From positions 1 to 22,639 of the forward strand of contig CABSMS010000026.1 of the NCBI GenBank assembly GCA_902478885.1: a stretch of 22,639 nt of DNA, written 5' to 3'. This DNA comes from an uncultured Collinsella sp. GTDB lineage: Bacteria; Actinomycetota; Coriobacteriia; Coriobacteriales; Coriobacteriaceae. Both the position numbers and the translations under genes were made by a program. The notes under the pieces are model-generated. The model was given only the letters and a program-made list of their open reading frames with translations. It made no database searches and was not told the DNA's origin. Within the stretch, counting starts at the first letter, position 1. Each line of letters begins with the position of its first letter. This document shows, one piece after another, positions 1 through 7,637 of the stretch.

Positions 1-2
1 CG

Positions 3-29
3 GTGGACGGCACCGAGCCGTACGCTTGA
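3..29 (+). CDS. Possible C-terminal tail of an upstream gene (partial)
   Basis: Frame 3 reads VDGTEPYA and then TGA, and a strong intrinsic terminator begins 9 bases later. That is the usual arrangement for the end of a plus-strand gene that starts outside the window. Eight residues are too few to name a family, and another frame stays open to about base 34, so this is only a suggestion. Confidence 0.3.
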   Translation: MDGTEPYA

Positions 30-37
30 ACTGAGAA

Positions 38-67
38 GGGGGAGGCCTCGCGGCCTCCCCCTTTTTT
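38..67 (+). terminator. Intrinsic terminator of the upstream gene
   Basis: A perfect 10-bp GC-rich stem (38-47 with 52-61) has a TCGC loop and is followed by TTTTTT. It separates whatever lies upstream from the acpS operon. Confidence 0.9.
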
Positions 68-116
68 CGTTTGCGGGCTTTTGTCTCACATAGTAGCTGT
101 GTTTTATAACCCTCTT

Positions 117-146
117 TTGTCGCATCTTCTGTGAACGGGCTACAAT
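117..146 (+). promoter_or_regulatory. Sigma-70-type promoter of the acpS operon
   Basis: A -35-like TTGTCG (117-122) and a -10 TACAAT (141-146) are 18 bases apart. They lie between the upstream terminator and the acpS ribosome-binding site. Transcription would start near 153. No other promoter is evident before the next five genes. Confidence 0.5.
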
Positions 147-175
147 AACTTAGTCTGTGCGATATGGAGGTGAAC

Positions 176-715
176 ATGGCTGAAGCTGGTATCGGCGTTG
201 ATATCGTCGAGATTTCCCGTATGAAATCAATTCTTGAAAAGACGCCGTCGTTTGCTCGGCGTGTGTTTACCGAAGAAGAGCGTGCGTATTGTGATGCATC
301 ATCGCGTCCCGCTGCTCACTATGCCAGCCGCTTTGCTTCGCGCGAGGCGGTACTTAAAGCTCTCGGCACGGGTTTTAGTCAAGGCGTTGGTCGCAAGGAT
401 GTTTCGGTTACGCGTGATAAACTCGGCAAACCGAAGGCGCTGCTTTCGGGTCGTGCTCTCGAGATCGCTCAAGAGCTGGGTGTTGTTGAGGTCGCTCTTT
501 CCATTACGCTTACAGGAGACTTGGCCGTTGCGAATGCCATCGCGATTACCGAAGATGCTCGGCCTAAGCCAAAAGAGGAAAAGGTGAGCACCAAGAAACG
601 CGTAGCACAGACATTTAAAGAGGCTCGCTCTGTTTTAGATGAGCTTGAGCAGCTGCAGAATTCAGCATTGGCGGAGCACCTGGGCGATGCTTCGCAAGAT
701 ACGCTAGGAGCATAG
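176..715 (+). CDS. acpS: Holo-[acyl-carrier-protein] synthase with a C-terminal extension
   Basis: AcpS moves 4'-phosphopantetheine from CoA onto a serine of apo-ACP, which activates fatty-acid synthesis in the cytoplasm. The sequence shows the metal-binding N-terminal motif GVDIVEI and the second signature around SREAVLKALGTGF. The start is set at the second ATG because a full Shine-Dalgarno GGAGGTGA (166-173) is correctly spaced for it; an in-frame ATG at 164 overlaps that site. The protein has 179 residues against about 120 in the family. The last 50 or so residues form a charged, probably helical tail (KKRVAQTFKEARSVLDELEQ and onward) of unknown role. The stop codon abuts the ATG of nnr, so the two are probably translationally coupled. 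It is the first gene of the operon. Confidence 0.93.
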   Translation: MAEAGIGVDIVEISRMKSILEKTPSFARRVFTEEERAYCDASSRPAAHYASRFASREAVLKALGTGFSQGVGRKDVSVTRDKLGKPKALLSGRALEIAQELGVVEVALSITLTGDLAVANAIAITEDARPKPKEEKVSTKKRVAQTFKEARSVLDELEQLQNSALAEHLGDASQDTLGA

Positions 716-2332
716 ATGAAACCGGTTTTGAGTACCGAAGAAGTCGTTCGCCTCGAGGATATCATCGAACGCGAAGGGACTTCGAAGGCCGAGCTTATGG
801 AGCTAGCGGGTGAGTTTGCCGCCAACGAGGTCTTGAAGCTCAATCCCGATCGGGTTCTCGTTCTGGTCGGTTTTGGTAATAATGGCGGCGACGGTTGGGT
901 TGCCGCCGATATCCTGAGCCATAAGGGTGTGGACGTGGATATCGTTTCTCCGGTTGAGCCGGATGAGATTCCTGCTGCTCTGGCACGTCATGTTGCTCGT
1001 CGTACTGCCGGCCGCGATGTGCACGTTTGCGTCGGCCCCTCTCGTGACGAACTCGAGGTTTTGATCGATAAGGCCGATGTTGTTGTCGATTCCATTTTTG
1101 GTACCGGTTTCCACGGAAATCTGCGTGCGCCGTTCTCCATCTGGATTCCTACGGTCAATGAATGCGCCGATTGTGTCGTATCCATTGATGTTCCTTCGGG
1201 CCTGAATGCCGAGACGGGCGTTGTTGATGACGACTGCATTCGTGCCGAGCATACGGTGACGATGATTGCGCCCAAGATTGGTCTGTATAGCGCTGATGGT
1301 CCTGAGTATGCTGGCGATTTGATCTGCGGCAATCTTTACGACCGTCTTGACGAGGTCATCGATGATGTCGACCACGCCGCCGAGATTGTCGAGCCCGGTG
1401 ACTTAGTTGATTACTTTGCCCCACTACCTACGAATATCGATAAGTATTCCCGTGGCTCTGTGCTTATTGTCGCCGGATCTGCGCAATATCCTGGTGCTGC
1501 CATTATGGCGGCCAAGTCTGCAGCTCGCGCGGGTGCTGGTTACGTGGCAGTCGCGGCTCCTGACGCCTGCGCCAATCTTATTCGCATGGCACTTCCTTCG
1601 ATTCCCGTCTTTGCTATTCCGTCTGATTCCCGCGGCTCCTTTGGCGCCGCTGCGCGCATGACTGTGTGCGAGATTGCAAAGAAGTACAGCTGTGTGCTGT
1701 GCGGTCCCGGTATGACGACATCTGCCGGCGCTATGCAGGTGGTTTCGGGCTTGCTCGAGCTTGATGTGCCGCTTATCTTGGACGCCGATGCACTCAACTG
1801 CCTTGCTAAGATTGCCATTGACGGTATTGATAGTAATCCCGAGATGTATCGTCGCGAGCAGCCGTTGGTTATGACGCCGCACTATCGTGAACTTTCGCGT
1901 CTGGTTGCCGGTGACGAGGTGAACGACCTTGGTACTGCGATTGCAGCCGCGCAGAAGGTTGTCTGGGCTGCAGGCTCTGACAATCTGGTGGTCATTGCCA
2001 AGGGGCCGACGACGGCTATCTGTGGCGTTGAGCGTGTGCTGCTGCCGCTCTCGGGTCCGGCTTCTCTGGCAACTGCCGGTTCGGGTGATGTTCTCGCGGG
2101 TATTTTGGCCGGCACGCTTGCCACCATGCGCGACGAGATGGATCGTTGGGAGCTGCTGTATTCGTACGCCGTCGCACTTCACAGCTACGCCGGTTTTGCC
2201 GCGGCGACGGAGTATGGTGAGAAGAGCGTCATCGCGACCGATCTTATCGACTTGATCGGTCCGGCCATGGAACTGGCGGCAAAGGATGCGCTCGAAGATC
2301 TGGGAATCATGGACGAAGGGTCGGATGACTAA
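716..2332 (+). CDS. nnr: Bifunctional NAD(P)H-hydrate epimerase / ADP-dependent (S)-NAD(P)H-hydrate dehydratase
   Basis: Nnr repairs hydrated nicotinamide cofactors. The N-terminal YjeF_N domain (about residues 1-215) interconverts the R and S forms of NAD(P)HX, and the C-terminal ribokinase-like domain (about 230-530) dehydrates the S form at the expense of a nucleotide. Visible N-domain motifs are GFGNNGGDGWVAADIL and SIDVPSGLNAETG. C-domain motifs are RGSVLIVAGSAQYPGAA, LDADALNCL, LVMTPHYRELSRL, KGPTTAI and TAGSGDVLAGILAG, the last carrying the catalytic aspartate region. At 538 residues it has the normal length of the fused form. It starts directly after the acpS stop and ends 2 bases before alr. 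Metabolically it is a housekeeping passenger in this operon. Confidence 0.94.
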   Translation: MKPVLSTEEVVRLEDIIEREGTSKAELMELAGEFAANEVLKLNPDRVLVLVGFGNNGGDGWVAADILSHKGVDVDIVSPVEPDEIPAALARHVARRTAGRDVHVCVGPSRDELEVLIDKADVVVDSIFGTGFHGNLRAPFSIWIPTVNECADCVVSIDVPSGLNAETGVVDDDCIRAEHTVTMIAPKIGLYSADGPEYAGDLICGNLYDRLDEVIDDVDHAAEIVEPGDLVDYFAPLPTNIDKYSRGSVLIVAGSAQYPGAAIMAAKSAARAGAGYVAVAAPDACANLIRMALPSIPVFAIPSDSRGSFGAAARMTVCEIAKKYSCVLCGPGMTTSAGAMQVVSGLLELDVPLILDADALNCLAKIAIDGIDSNPEMYRREQPLVMTPHYRELSRLVAGDEVNDLGTAIAAAQKVVWAAGSDNLVVIAKGPTTAICGVERVLLPLSGPASLATAGSGDVLAGILAGTLATMRDEMDRWELLYSYAVALHSYAGFAAATEYGEKSVIATDLIDLIGPAMELAAKDALEDLGIMDEGSDD

Positions 2333-2334
2333 TC

Positions 2335-3480
2335 ATGAATAAAGCCGATTTGACGCGCTGGTCCTGGGTCGAGATCGACCGCGGGGCGCTCCGTCGCAAC
2401 ACGAGGGCCTATAAGAACTTGCTGAATCCACGTCAGCGCCTGTGCTGCGTGGTCAAGGCCGATGCTTATGGTCATGGAGCTGTTGAGTGCGCCAAGATCA
2501 TGTATTCGGCCGGTGCCGACATGTTTGCCGTGGCGACGGTTAACGAGGGCGTTGAGCTCCGACAGGGCGGGATTACGAAACCCATCCTCATCCTAAGCGA
2601 GCCGCCTATCGAGGCCATTCCGACGTTGCTCGAGTTTGATATCATGCCTTCGGTCTATACGTCTGATTTTGCTCTTGCGTATGGCGAATGTGCCGTCGCG
2701 GCGGGCAAAGTGGGCAAGTATCATCTCGCCATCGAGACGGGCATGAATCGTATCGGCGTTCACTACACGCAGGTGCTCGACTTTGTCCGCGGTATAAATT
2801 TCCATCGCGGTATTCAGTGCGACGGCGTATTTACGCACTTCGCCACGGCCGATGAACCTTCGGGCTGGGACTACAAGCTGCAGTGTCAGCGCTTTACCGA
2901 GGCCGTTCAGGCCATTAAGGATGCGGGTTTTGAGTGCGGTATCGTGCACTGCGCCAACACGCCGTCCTCGATGCTTGACCCCTCGATGCATTTTGATATG
3001 ATCCGCGCCGGCGTTGGCTTGTATGGCATGCAGCCGTGCGAGCTGAGTGGCCGCGTGATGCAGCTTGATCCCGTTATGAGCGTCCATGCGCGTGTGACGC
3101 GCGTGGCACACCCTGCGATGGGTGAGGGCGTGGGCTACGGTTTTACCTACCGCGTACCGCGTACGCGCGTTCAGATCTGCACGCTGCCGATCGGTTATGC
3201 CGATGGCCTATCGCGTACGCTTTCCAATCGTATGGATGTGCTGTATCGCGGCGAGCGTGTGCATCAGGTTGGCAATATCTGCATGGACCAGTTTATGGCC
3301 GCCATTCAGTCCAACCCGGCACACGAGATTCCCGAGGCCGAGTATGGTGACGAGATGATCATTGTCGGCCGCGATGGCGATGCCGAGATCACTATGGACG
3401 AGATGGCCCGACTGCGCGGAACGATTAACTACGAGGTCGCCTGCGGCTTTGGCATGCGTCTCGACAAGGTCTACGTGTAG
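2335..3480 (+). CDS. alr: Alanine racemase
   Basis: Alr is the PLP-dependent enzyme that makes D-alanine for the peptidoglycan stem peptide. The PLP lysine is K41 in VVKADAYGHG. The second catalytic residue, a tyrosine, is Y268 in GVGYGFTY, and the substrate-site methionine/cysteine region reads GNICMDQFM. MNRIG and the PIGYADG segment are also typical. The length of 381 residues is normal. The ATG follows the nnr stop by 2 bases, so translation is likely coupled. The next gene starts 8 bases after the stop. Confidence 0.95.
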   Translation: MNKADLTRWSWVEIDRGALRRNTRAYKNLLNPRQRLCCVVKADAYGHGAVECAKIMYSAGADMFAVATVNEGVELRQGGITKPILILSEPPIEAIPTLLEFDIMPSVYTSDFALAYGECAVAAGKVGKYHLAIETGMNRIGVHYTQVLDFVRGINFHRGIQCDGVFTHFATADEPSGWDYKLQCQRFTEAVQAIKDAGFECGIVHCANTPSSMLDPSMHFDMIRAGVGLYGMQPCELSGRVMQLDPVMSVHARVTRVAHPAMGEGVGYGFTYRVPRTRVQICTLPIGYADGLSRTLSNRMDVLYRGERVHQVGNICMDQFMAAIQSNPAHEIPEAEYGDEMIIVGRDGDAEITMDEMARLRGTINYEVACGFGMRLDKVYV

Positions 3481-3488
3481 GAGCCGCT

Positions 3489-4109
3489 ATGGGCGTCATG
3501 CACATCCCCGGCCATACCCATCAGGCACCACGTGAGGTCGCACTCGAGGAAATTGAGGCCGTTCTGGGCGATTGTCACCTCTGCCAGCTCTACCAGTCGC
3601 GTCACAATATCGTGTTTGGCGTGGGAAACCCCCGCGCTCGCGTGATGTTTATCGGTGAGGCGCCGGGCCGCAATGAGGATTTGCAGGGCGAGCCCTTTGT
3701 GGGGGCGGCAGGCGAGGACCTCAACGGCATTTTGTCGCTGGCGGGGCTCAAACGCGAAGACGTCTACATTGCCAACGTGCTTAAGTGCCGCCCGCCGGGA
3801 AACCGCAATCCGCGTCCCGAGGAAGTGCTGGCTTGCTCGCCGTTTTTGCGTGAGCAGATTCGAAGCATCTGGCCCGATATTATCGTGACGCTCGGCAACC
3901 CCGCGACACACTTTGTGCTTAAGACCGAGATTGGCATTACTAAGCTGCGCGGCAGGTTCCACCAGATGGGGCATTTTGTAGTAATGCCCACTTTTCATCC
4001 GGCAGCAGCGCTGCGCAATCCGGCGTGGCAGGAGCTGCTGGAGGAAGACTTTAAGATGCTGGGCGATTATCTGGAGCGACATCCCGCACCAGAGGACGCC
4101 TCGGAATAA
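3489..4109 (+). CDS. Uracil-DNA glycosylase, family 4 (iron-sulfur)
   Basis: This enzyme removes uracil from DNA to start base-excision repair. Family 4 hallmarks are present: FIGEAPGRNEDLQGEPFVG (motif 1, uracil and catalytic loop), KCRPPGNRNP, and FHPAAALRNP near the end (motif 2, DNA-intercalation loop). Four cysteines suited to a 4Fe-4S cluster are at C29, C32, C100 and C116. It has 206 residues, which is usual. Another in-frame ATG lies 3 codons downstream; the first was kept because GAG is spaced before it. It sits between alr and tsaE in the same operon, with a 12-base gap to tsaE. Confidence 0.92.
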   Translation: MGVMHIPGHTHQAPREVALEEIEAVLGDCHLCQLYQSRHNIVFGVGNPRARVMFIGEAPGRNEDLQGEPFVGAAGEDLNGILSLAGLKREDVYIANVLKCRPPGNRNPRPEEVLACSPFLREQIRSIWPDIIVTLGNPATHFVLKTEIGITKLRGRFHQMGHFVVMPTFHPAAALRNPAWQELLEEDFKMLGDYLERHPAPEDASE

Positions 4110-4121
4110 TAAGGAGCATAT

Positions 4122-4628
4122 ATGTCCCTGGAGCGCCTGGGGGTAGGTACTTACAAAACGACTTGCGCTGCCGATACGGAGTACTTTGGCGAGCTAATTG
4201 CACCGTGCCTTGAGGACGGCGATGTGCTCATCCTGACCGGTGGCCTGGGAGTGGGCAAGACTCACTTTACCAAGGGCGTCTCGCGCGGGCTGGGCGATGG
4301 GCATATGGTTACGAGCCCTACGTTTGCGCTCATGGCCGTTCACGATCAAGGTCGTATTCCGCTGTTTCACTTTGATCTATACCGCCTGGAGCATGCCTAC
4401 GAGCTCGAGGATACGGGCATTTTCGATGTGCTGGGCTATGAGGGTGCTTGCCTGCTGGAATGGGGCGAACAATTCCAGGACGAGCTGACGGATGAGTATC
4501 TTTCGGTGACGCTTAAGCGTGATGAGGGCGACAGCGATGTGCGAACGATAACGCTCGAGGCACACGGTGACCGCGCAATGGAGCTTTCCCATTTGATTGA
4601 TAAGGCTGTACAAGATGAGCTTGCATAA
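4122..4628 (+). CDS. tsaE: tRNA t6A synthesis ATPase TsaE
   Basis: TsaE is the small P-loop ATPase that, with TsaB and TsaD, drives the threonylcarbamoyl modification of A37 in ANN-decoding tRNAs. Walker A is GGLGVGKTH with K46 as the phosphate-binding lysine. SPTFALM, HFDLYRLE and LLEWGEQF are the other family signatures. It has 168 residues, typical or slightly long. A Shine-Dalgarno AGGAG lies at 4112-4116. Its last 14 bases overlap the start of the TsaB-RimI-TsaD gene, which ties production of the t6A machinery together. Confidence 0.94.
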   Translation: MSLERLGVGTYKTTCAADTEYFGELIAPCLEDGDVLILTGGLGVGKTHFTKGVSRGLGDGHMVTSPTFALMAVHDQGRIPLFHFDLYRLEHAYELEDTGIFDVLGYEGACLLEWGEQFQDELTDEYLSVTLKRDEGDSDVRTITLEAHGDRAMELSHLIDKAVQDELA

Positions 4629-6999
4629 CGACAACGCGCTGGTGGTGGCGCTCGATACCTCGACCGACATGCTTGCCTGCGCGGCAAGCTGGATTGATGG
4701 GCAGACGGGCGAGACGAAGCTCGTGAGTGGCGACCACATGTGTCGCCGTCACGCCAACGTTGAGCTCGTGAATACCGTTGATGGCGTGCTGGCTCAAGCC
4801 GGTCTGGATCGCAGCGATGTTGGTTGCTATGTGGTCGGCCGCGGCCCGGGGTCCTTTACGGGTGTGCGCATCGGCATCTCCACTGCCAAGGGCCTCGCGC
4901 GTGGTGCCAATGTTCCGCTGTTGGGCGTGTCGACGCTCGACGCCTGCGCTTGGACGGCGTGGAAGGCTGGCGTGCGCGGCAAGCTTGGTATCTTGGCCGA
5001 TGCTATGCGCGGTGAGGTATATCCGGCGCTGTATATGCTGGTCGATGAGGGCCCCGAGCGTCAATTTGAGCGCGAACACGTGGTCAAGGCCGCCGTGGCG
5101 CTCGATGAGTGGCGCCAAGCAGCGGACTGGGACCAGGTTCAGCTGACCGGTGACGGTCTCGTGCGCTATGGCAAGCTGCTGGGTGAGGACGAGACCGCCC
5201 GCTGCGTGGAGCGCGACCTGTGGTGGCCTTCGGGCGAGGGCTTGCTGCTCGCGCACGCTGCGGGTGACGGCGATCCGGCTCGCGTCCTGCCGATTTACAC
5301 GCGCCTTTCGGATGCCGAGGAAAACGAGCGCAAGCGTCTTGGTCTTGCCGAGAGTGCGCAGAGCGAAATTACGGGCGTTGCCGATGAGCTCGCCGGTCGT
5401 CATCTGCAGTTCCGTCCCATGGGCGCGGCGGATGCCGAGGGCGCGAGCGCGCTAGAGGCTGCCTGCTTTGAAGGTGCCGGACACGAGGCGTGGACGCCGG
5501 GCATGTTCCTGTCCGAACTGGGCGAGGACGTCGCTGCGCCGCGTAGTTGGTGGGTGGCACACGACGACGGCAAGCTGCTGGGCCTTGCCGGCGGTATGGT
5601 CGTGGACGGTGATGTGCAGATTCTGGATGTCGCCGTCGACCCGGCACATCGCCGTGAGGGCATTGCCCGCAAGCTGCTGTCGCATGTGAGCTATGATGCC
5701 CAGATGCTCGGCTGCACCACGGCTTCGCTCGAGGTCGAGGACGGCAACGAGGGAGCGATCGCGCTTTATAACGCTCTGGGCTTTACCGAGGCAGGACGGC
5801 GCCGCGGCTACTATGGTGCCGGCAAGGATGCCATCGTCATGACGGCTCCGCTGCCCCTCGTGCTTCCGGTCGACAATGCTTCGCCCGAGCCGACGGCGGC
5901 AGAGCAGCGCGTATGGCCGCTGCCTGCTCCTGGGCGCTCCGAGGGGGAGCGTGCCGAAATTGAGCGCCGCCGCCTAGTGCTCGCTATCGAGAGTTCCTGC
6001 GACGAGACGGCCGTGGCGATTATCGATGCGGATGGCAATATGCTGGCCAACCAGGTGTCGACGCAGATTGATTTTCACGCCCGCTTTGGCGGCGTGGTGC
6101 CCGAGATCGCCTCGCGCAAACACGTCGAAGTGATTGTGAGTGTCGTGGATGCGGCGCTCGAGGATGCCGCAGCATCGCTTGGTCTTGAGGATGGAGCCAT
6201 TGCCCCCAGCGAGCTTGCCGCCGTGGGCGTGACACAGGGTCCGGGCCTGGTGGGCGCGCTCGTGGTTGGCGTCGCCTTCGCCAAGGGCTTTGCCTACGCT
6301 GCCGGCAAGCCGCTCGTGTGCGTCAACCATCTGGAGGGGCACCTGTTTGCCAACCTGCTGGCGCAACCCGGCCTCAAACCGCCGTTTATCTTCACGCTTG
6401 TCTCGGGTGGGCACACCATGCTCGTGCACGTGAAGGCGTGGGGCGACTACGAGGTGCTCGGTGAGACGCTCGACGACGCTGTGGGCGAGGCCTTCGACAA
6501 GGTAGCCAAGGCGTTGGGTCTGGGCTATCCCGGTGGCCCCATCATTTCCAAGCTGGCCGAGACGGGCAACCCCAAGGCGATCGATTTCCCCCGTGCGCTT
6601 AACAGCAGAGGAGACTATCGCTTCTCGCTTTCGGGCCTTAAAACCGCTGTGACGCTCTACATTGAACAGGAGACCAAGGCCGGTCGCACGATTCACCTGC
6701 CCGATCTGGCGGCTTCGTTTGAGGCAGCTGTCTTTGACGTGCAGTACAAGAAGGCCAAGAACGCGCTGCATGCCACCGGATGCAAGGAGTATTGCATCGG
6801 CGGCGGCGTCTCGGCCAACCCGCATCTGCGCGAGATGATGATCAAGAAGCTTGGGCGTCAGGGGATTCGCGTAACGGTGCCGCCCTTGTCTGCCTGTACC
6901 GATAACGCAGCCATGATCGCGGAGGTCGCCCGCCGTAAATTCGACCGAGGTGAAATCTCGCCGTTCGACGTCGACGCCGATCCAAACATGACGCTGTAG
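4615..6999 (+). CDS. tsaD: TsaB-RimI-TsaD trifunctional fusion (t6A synthase subunits plus ribosomal-protein N-acetyltransferase)
   Basis: Three normally separate proteins are joined in one 794-residue frame. Residues 1 to about 225 are TsaB (ALDTSTDMLACA, GRGPGSFTGVRIG), the dimerisation and scaffold subunit. About 262-411 is a GNAT N-acetyltransferase of the RimI type, with the acetyl-CoA loop HRREGIARKLL and the GNEGAIALYNALGF motif. About 453-794 is TsaD, which transfers the threonylcarbamoyl group to tRNA A37. TsaD shows IESSCDETAV, metal-ligand histidines H572 and H576 in HLEGH, SGGHTML, GGGVSANPHL and D763 in CTDNAAM. Linkers of about 40 residues separate the domains. The ATG at 4615 was preferred over an upstream TTG (4597) because AAGG (4602-4605) is suitably spaced. 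All key residues look intact, so all three activities are expected. It ends the operon. Confidence 0.93.
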   Translation: MSLHNDNALVVALDTSTDMLACAASWIDGQTGETKLVSGDHMCRRHANVELVNTVDGVLAQAGLDRSDVGCYVVGRGPGSFTGVRIGISTAKGLARGANVPLLGVSTLDACAWTAWKAGVRGKLGILADAMRGEVYPALYMLVDEGPERQFEREHVVKAAVALDEWRQAADWDQVQLTGDGLVRYGKLLGEDETARCVERDLWWPSGEGLLLAHAAGDGDPARVLPIYTRLSDAEENERKRLGLAESAQSEITGVADELAGRHLQFRPMGAADAEGASALEAACFEGAGHEAWTPGMFLSELGEDVAAPRSWWVAHDDGKLLGLAGGMVVDGDVQILDVAVDPAHRREGIARKLLSHVSYDAQMLGCTTASLEVEDGNEGAIALYNALGFTEAGRRRGYYGAGKDAIVMTAPLPLVLPVDNASPEPTAAEQRVWPLPAPGRSEGERAEIERRRLVLAIESSCDETAVAIIDADGNMLANQVSTQIDFHARFGGVVPEIASRKHVEVIVSVVDAALEDAAASLGLEDGAIAPSELAAVGVTQGPGLVGALVVGVAFAKGFAYAAGKPLVCVNHLEGHLFANLLAQPGLKPPFIFTLVSGGHTMLVHVKAWGDYEVLGETLDDAVGEAFDKVAKALGLGYPGGPIISKLAETGNPKAIDFPRALNSRGDYRFSLSGLKTAVTLYIEQETKAGRTIHLPDLAASFEAAVFDVQYKKAKNALHATGCKEYCIGGGVSANPHLREMMIKKLGRQGIRVTVPPLSACTDNAAMIAEVARRKFDRGEISPFDVDADPNMTL

Positions 7000-7011
7000 C
7001 TGGTACGGCGC

Positions 7012-7146
7012 GGTCCCCGGACGGAGGGGCCGGATATAAGGTTTCCTGCTCTACAGTCCTGCGCAAGACGAAGGCCACATTAAATGGCCTTTTTTGCGTG
7101 CGGAACTCGCGATAAACCTTATATCCGGCCCCTCCGCCCGGGGACC
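7012..7146 (+). repeat. Long-hairpin element 1: 33-bp inverted arms around a conserved 69-nt core
   Basis: The left arm (7012-7044) and right arm (7114-7146) are reverse complements at 32 of 33 positions. The 69-nt core between them (7045-7113) recurs, on the opposite strand, inside element 2, whose arms are completely different. The core begins CCTGCTCTACAGTCCTGCG and ends GCGTGCGGAACTCGCGAT. It contains its own stem-loop followed by a T run, so on the plus strand it can also terminate the tsaD transcript, whose stop is 12 bases upstream. No protein-coding signal was found. The nature of the repeat (structured RNA, mobile element or recombination substrate) is unknown. Confidence 0.9.
7071..7096 (+). 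terminator. Intrinsic terminator inside the element 1 core
   Basis: AAGGCCA (7071-7077) pairs with TGGCCTT (7085-7091) across a CATTAAA loop and runs into TTTTTT. This is the first terminator after the acpS-to-tsaD operon. Confidence 0.7.
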
Positions 7147-7202
7147 TTTCTGTATCGATATAGCTTCTGGGCTGGTTTGGCGTCGACAACGTCCAGCAAG
7201 GT

Positions 7203-7275
7203 TAACAAGCCAGCGTCGAATTTCCGGCGTTCTTTAGCTGAAAGAAAAAGTTGGCGTGCGGAGCTTTGCCCCGCA
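7203..7275 (+). repeat. Degenerate relative of the hairpin core
   Basis: Between elements 1 and 2, the stretch GGCGTGCGGAGCTTTGCCC resembles the 3' half of the core (GCGTGCGGAACTCGCG). As in the core, a small stem-loop precedes it: TTCTTT with AAAGAA around AGCTG, about 7230-7246. GCCA near 7210 can pair with TGGC near 7254. There are no long perfect arms. The similarity is short, so this is read as an eroded copy with limited confidence. Confidence 0.4.
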
Positions 7276-7287
7276 TTTGGGATGGGA

Positions 7288-7440
7288 GCCCCTGAGAGCC
7301 GCGGGAGCCGGGCGGCGCATATGAACTTTATCGCGAGCTCCGTACGCAAAGGAAAGCACTTAATGTGCTTTCCGTCTTGCGCAGGACTGTAGAGCAGGAA
7401 AGTTCATATGCGCCGCCCGGCTCCCGCGGCTCTCAGGGGC
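7288..7440 (-). repeat. Long-hairpin element 2: perfect 42-bp inverted arms around the same 69-nt core
   Basis: The arms at 7288-7329 and 7399-7440 are exact reverse complements over 42 bp and share no sequence with the arms of element 1. The core (7330-7398) on the minus strand is the same length as the core of element 1 and differs at only about 14 positions. Most differences fall in the inner stem, where both sides change together (GGAAAGCAC with GTGCTTTCC around ATTAA). It points in the opposite direction to element 1. No coding potential is recognised. Confidence 0.92.
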
Positions 7441-7537
7441 ATCTCTCATGCAAAAACTGTCGTGGGGTAAAGTCCGAGGTCAGTGGCGTTCTATACCGAG
7501 AAATCCAAAAAAGTTGAAAATTCATTACAAATTTGCG

Positions 7538-7566
7538 TTGACTTTAGGTAACTAAAGTTTCATACT
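7538..7566 (+). promoter_or_regulatory. Strong promoter of the cstA leader, with a palindrome in the spacer
   Basis: -35 TTGACT (7538-7543) and -10 CATACT (7561-7566) are 17 bases apart, and A/T-rich sequence lies just upstream (7500-7534). The spacer and -35 edge hold ACTTTAG-GTAA-CTAAAGT (7541-7558), a 7-bp inverted repeat placed where a bound repressor would block RNA polymerase. The cognate regulator is not identifiable from this window. Confidence 0.7.
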
Positions 7567-7637
7567 CCTTTTCAACCACTGGGGGATGTGAACACGCACG
7601 GATCGTTCGCATCATGATTGAAGAGGATTTCTTAGAC

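Noticed and set aside
164..175. Four extra N-terminal residues for AcpS from the ATG at 164
   Set aside because: That ATG overlaps the GGAGGTGA ribosome-binding site, which is ideally placed for the ATG at 176.
4622..5403. Long minus-strand frames antisense to tsaB and other operon genes
   Set aside because: They are shadows of GC-rich coding sequence in another frame, with no ribosome-binding sites or recognisable domains.
7084..7392. Short frame beginning MAFFACGTRDK in hairpin element 1, with a twin at 12234
   Set aside because: The shared peptide is just a translation of the conserved repeat core. The frames diverge immediately afterwards and lack ribosome-binding sites.
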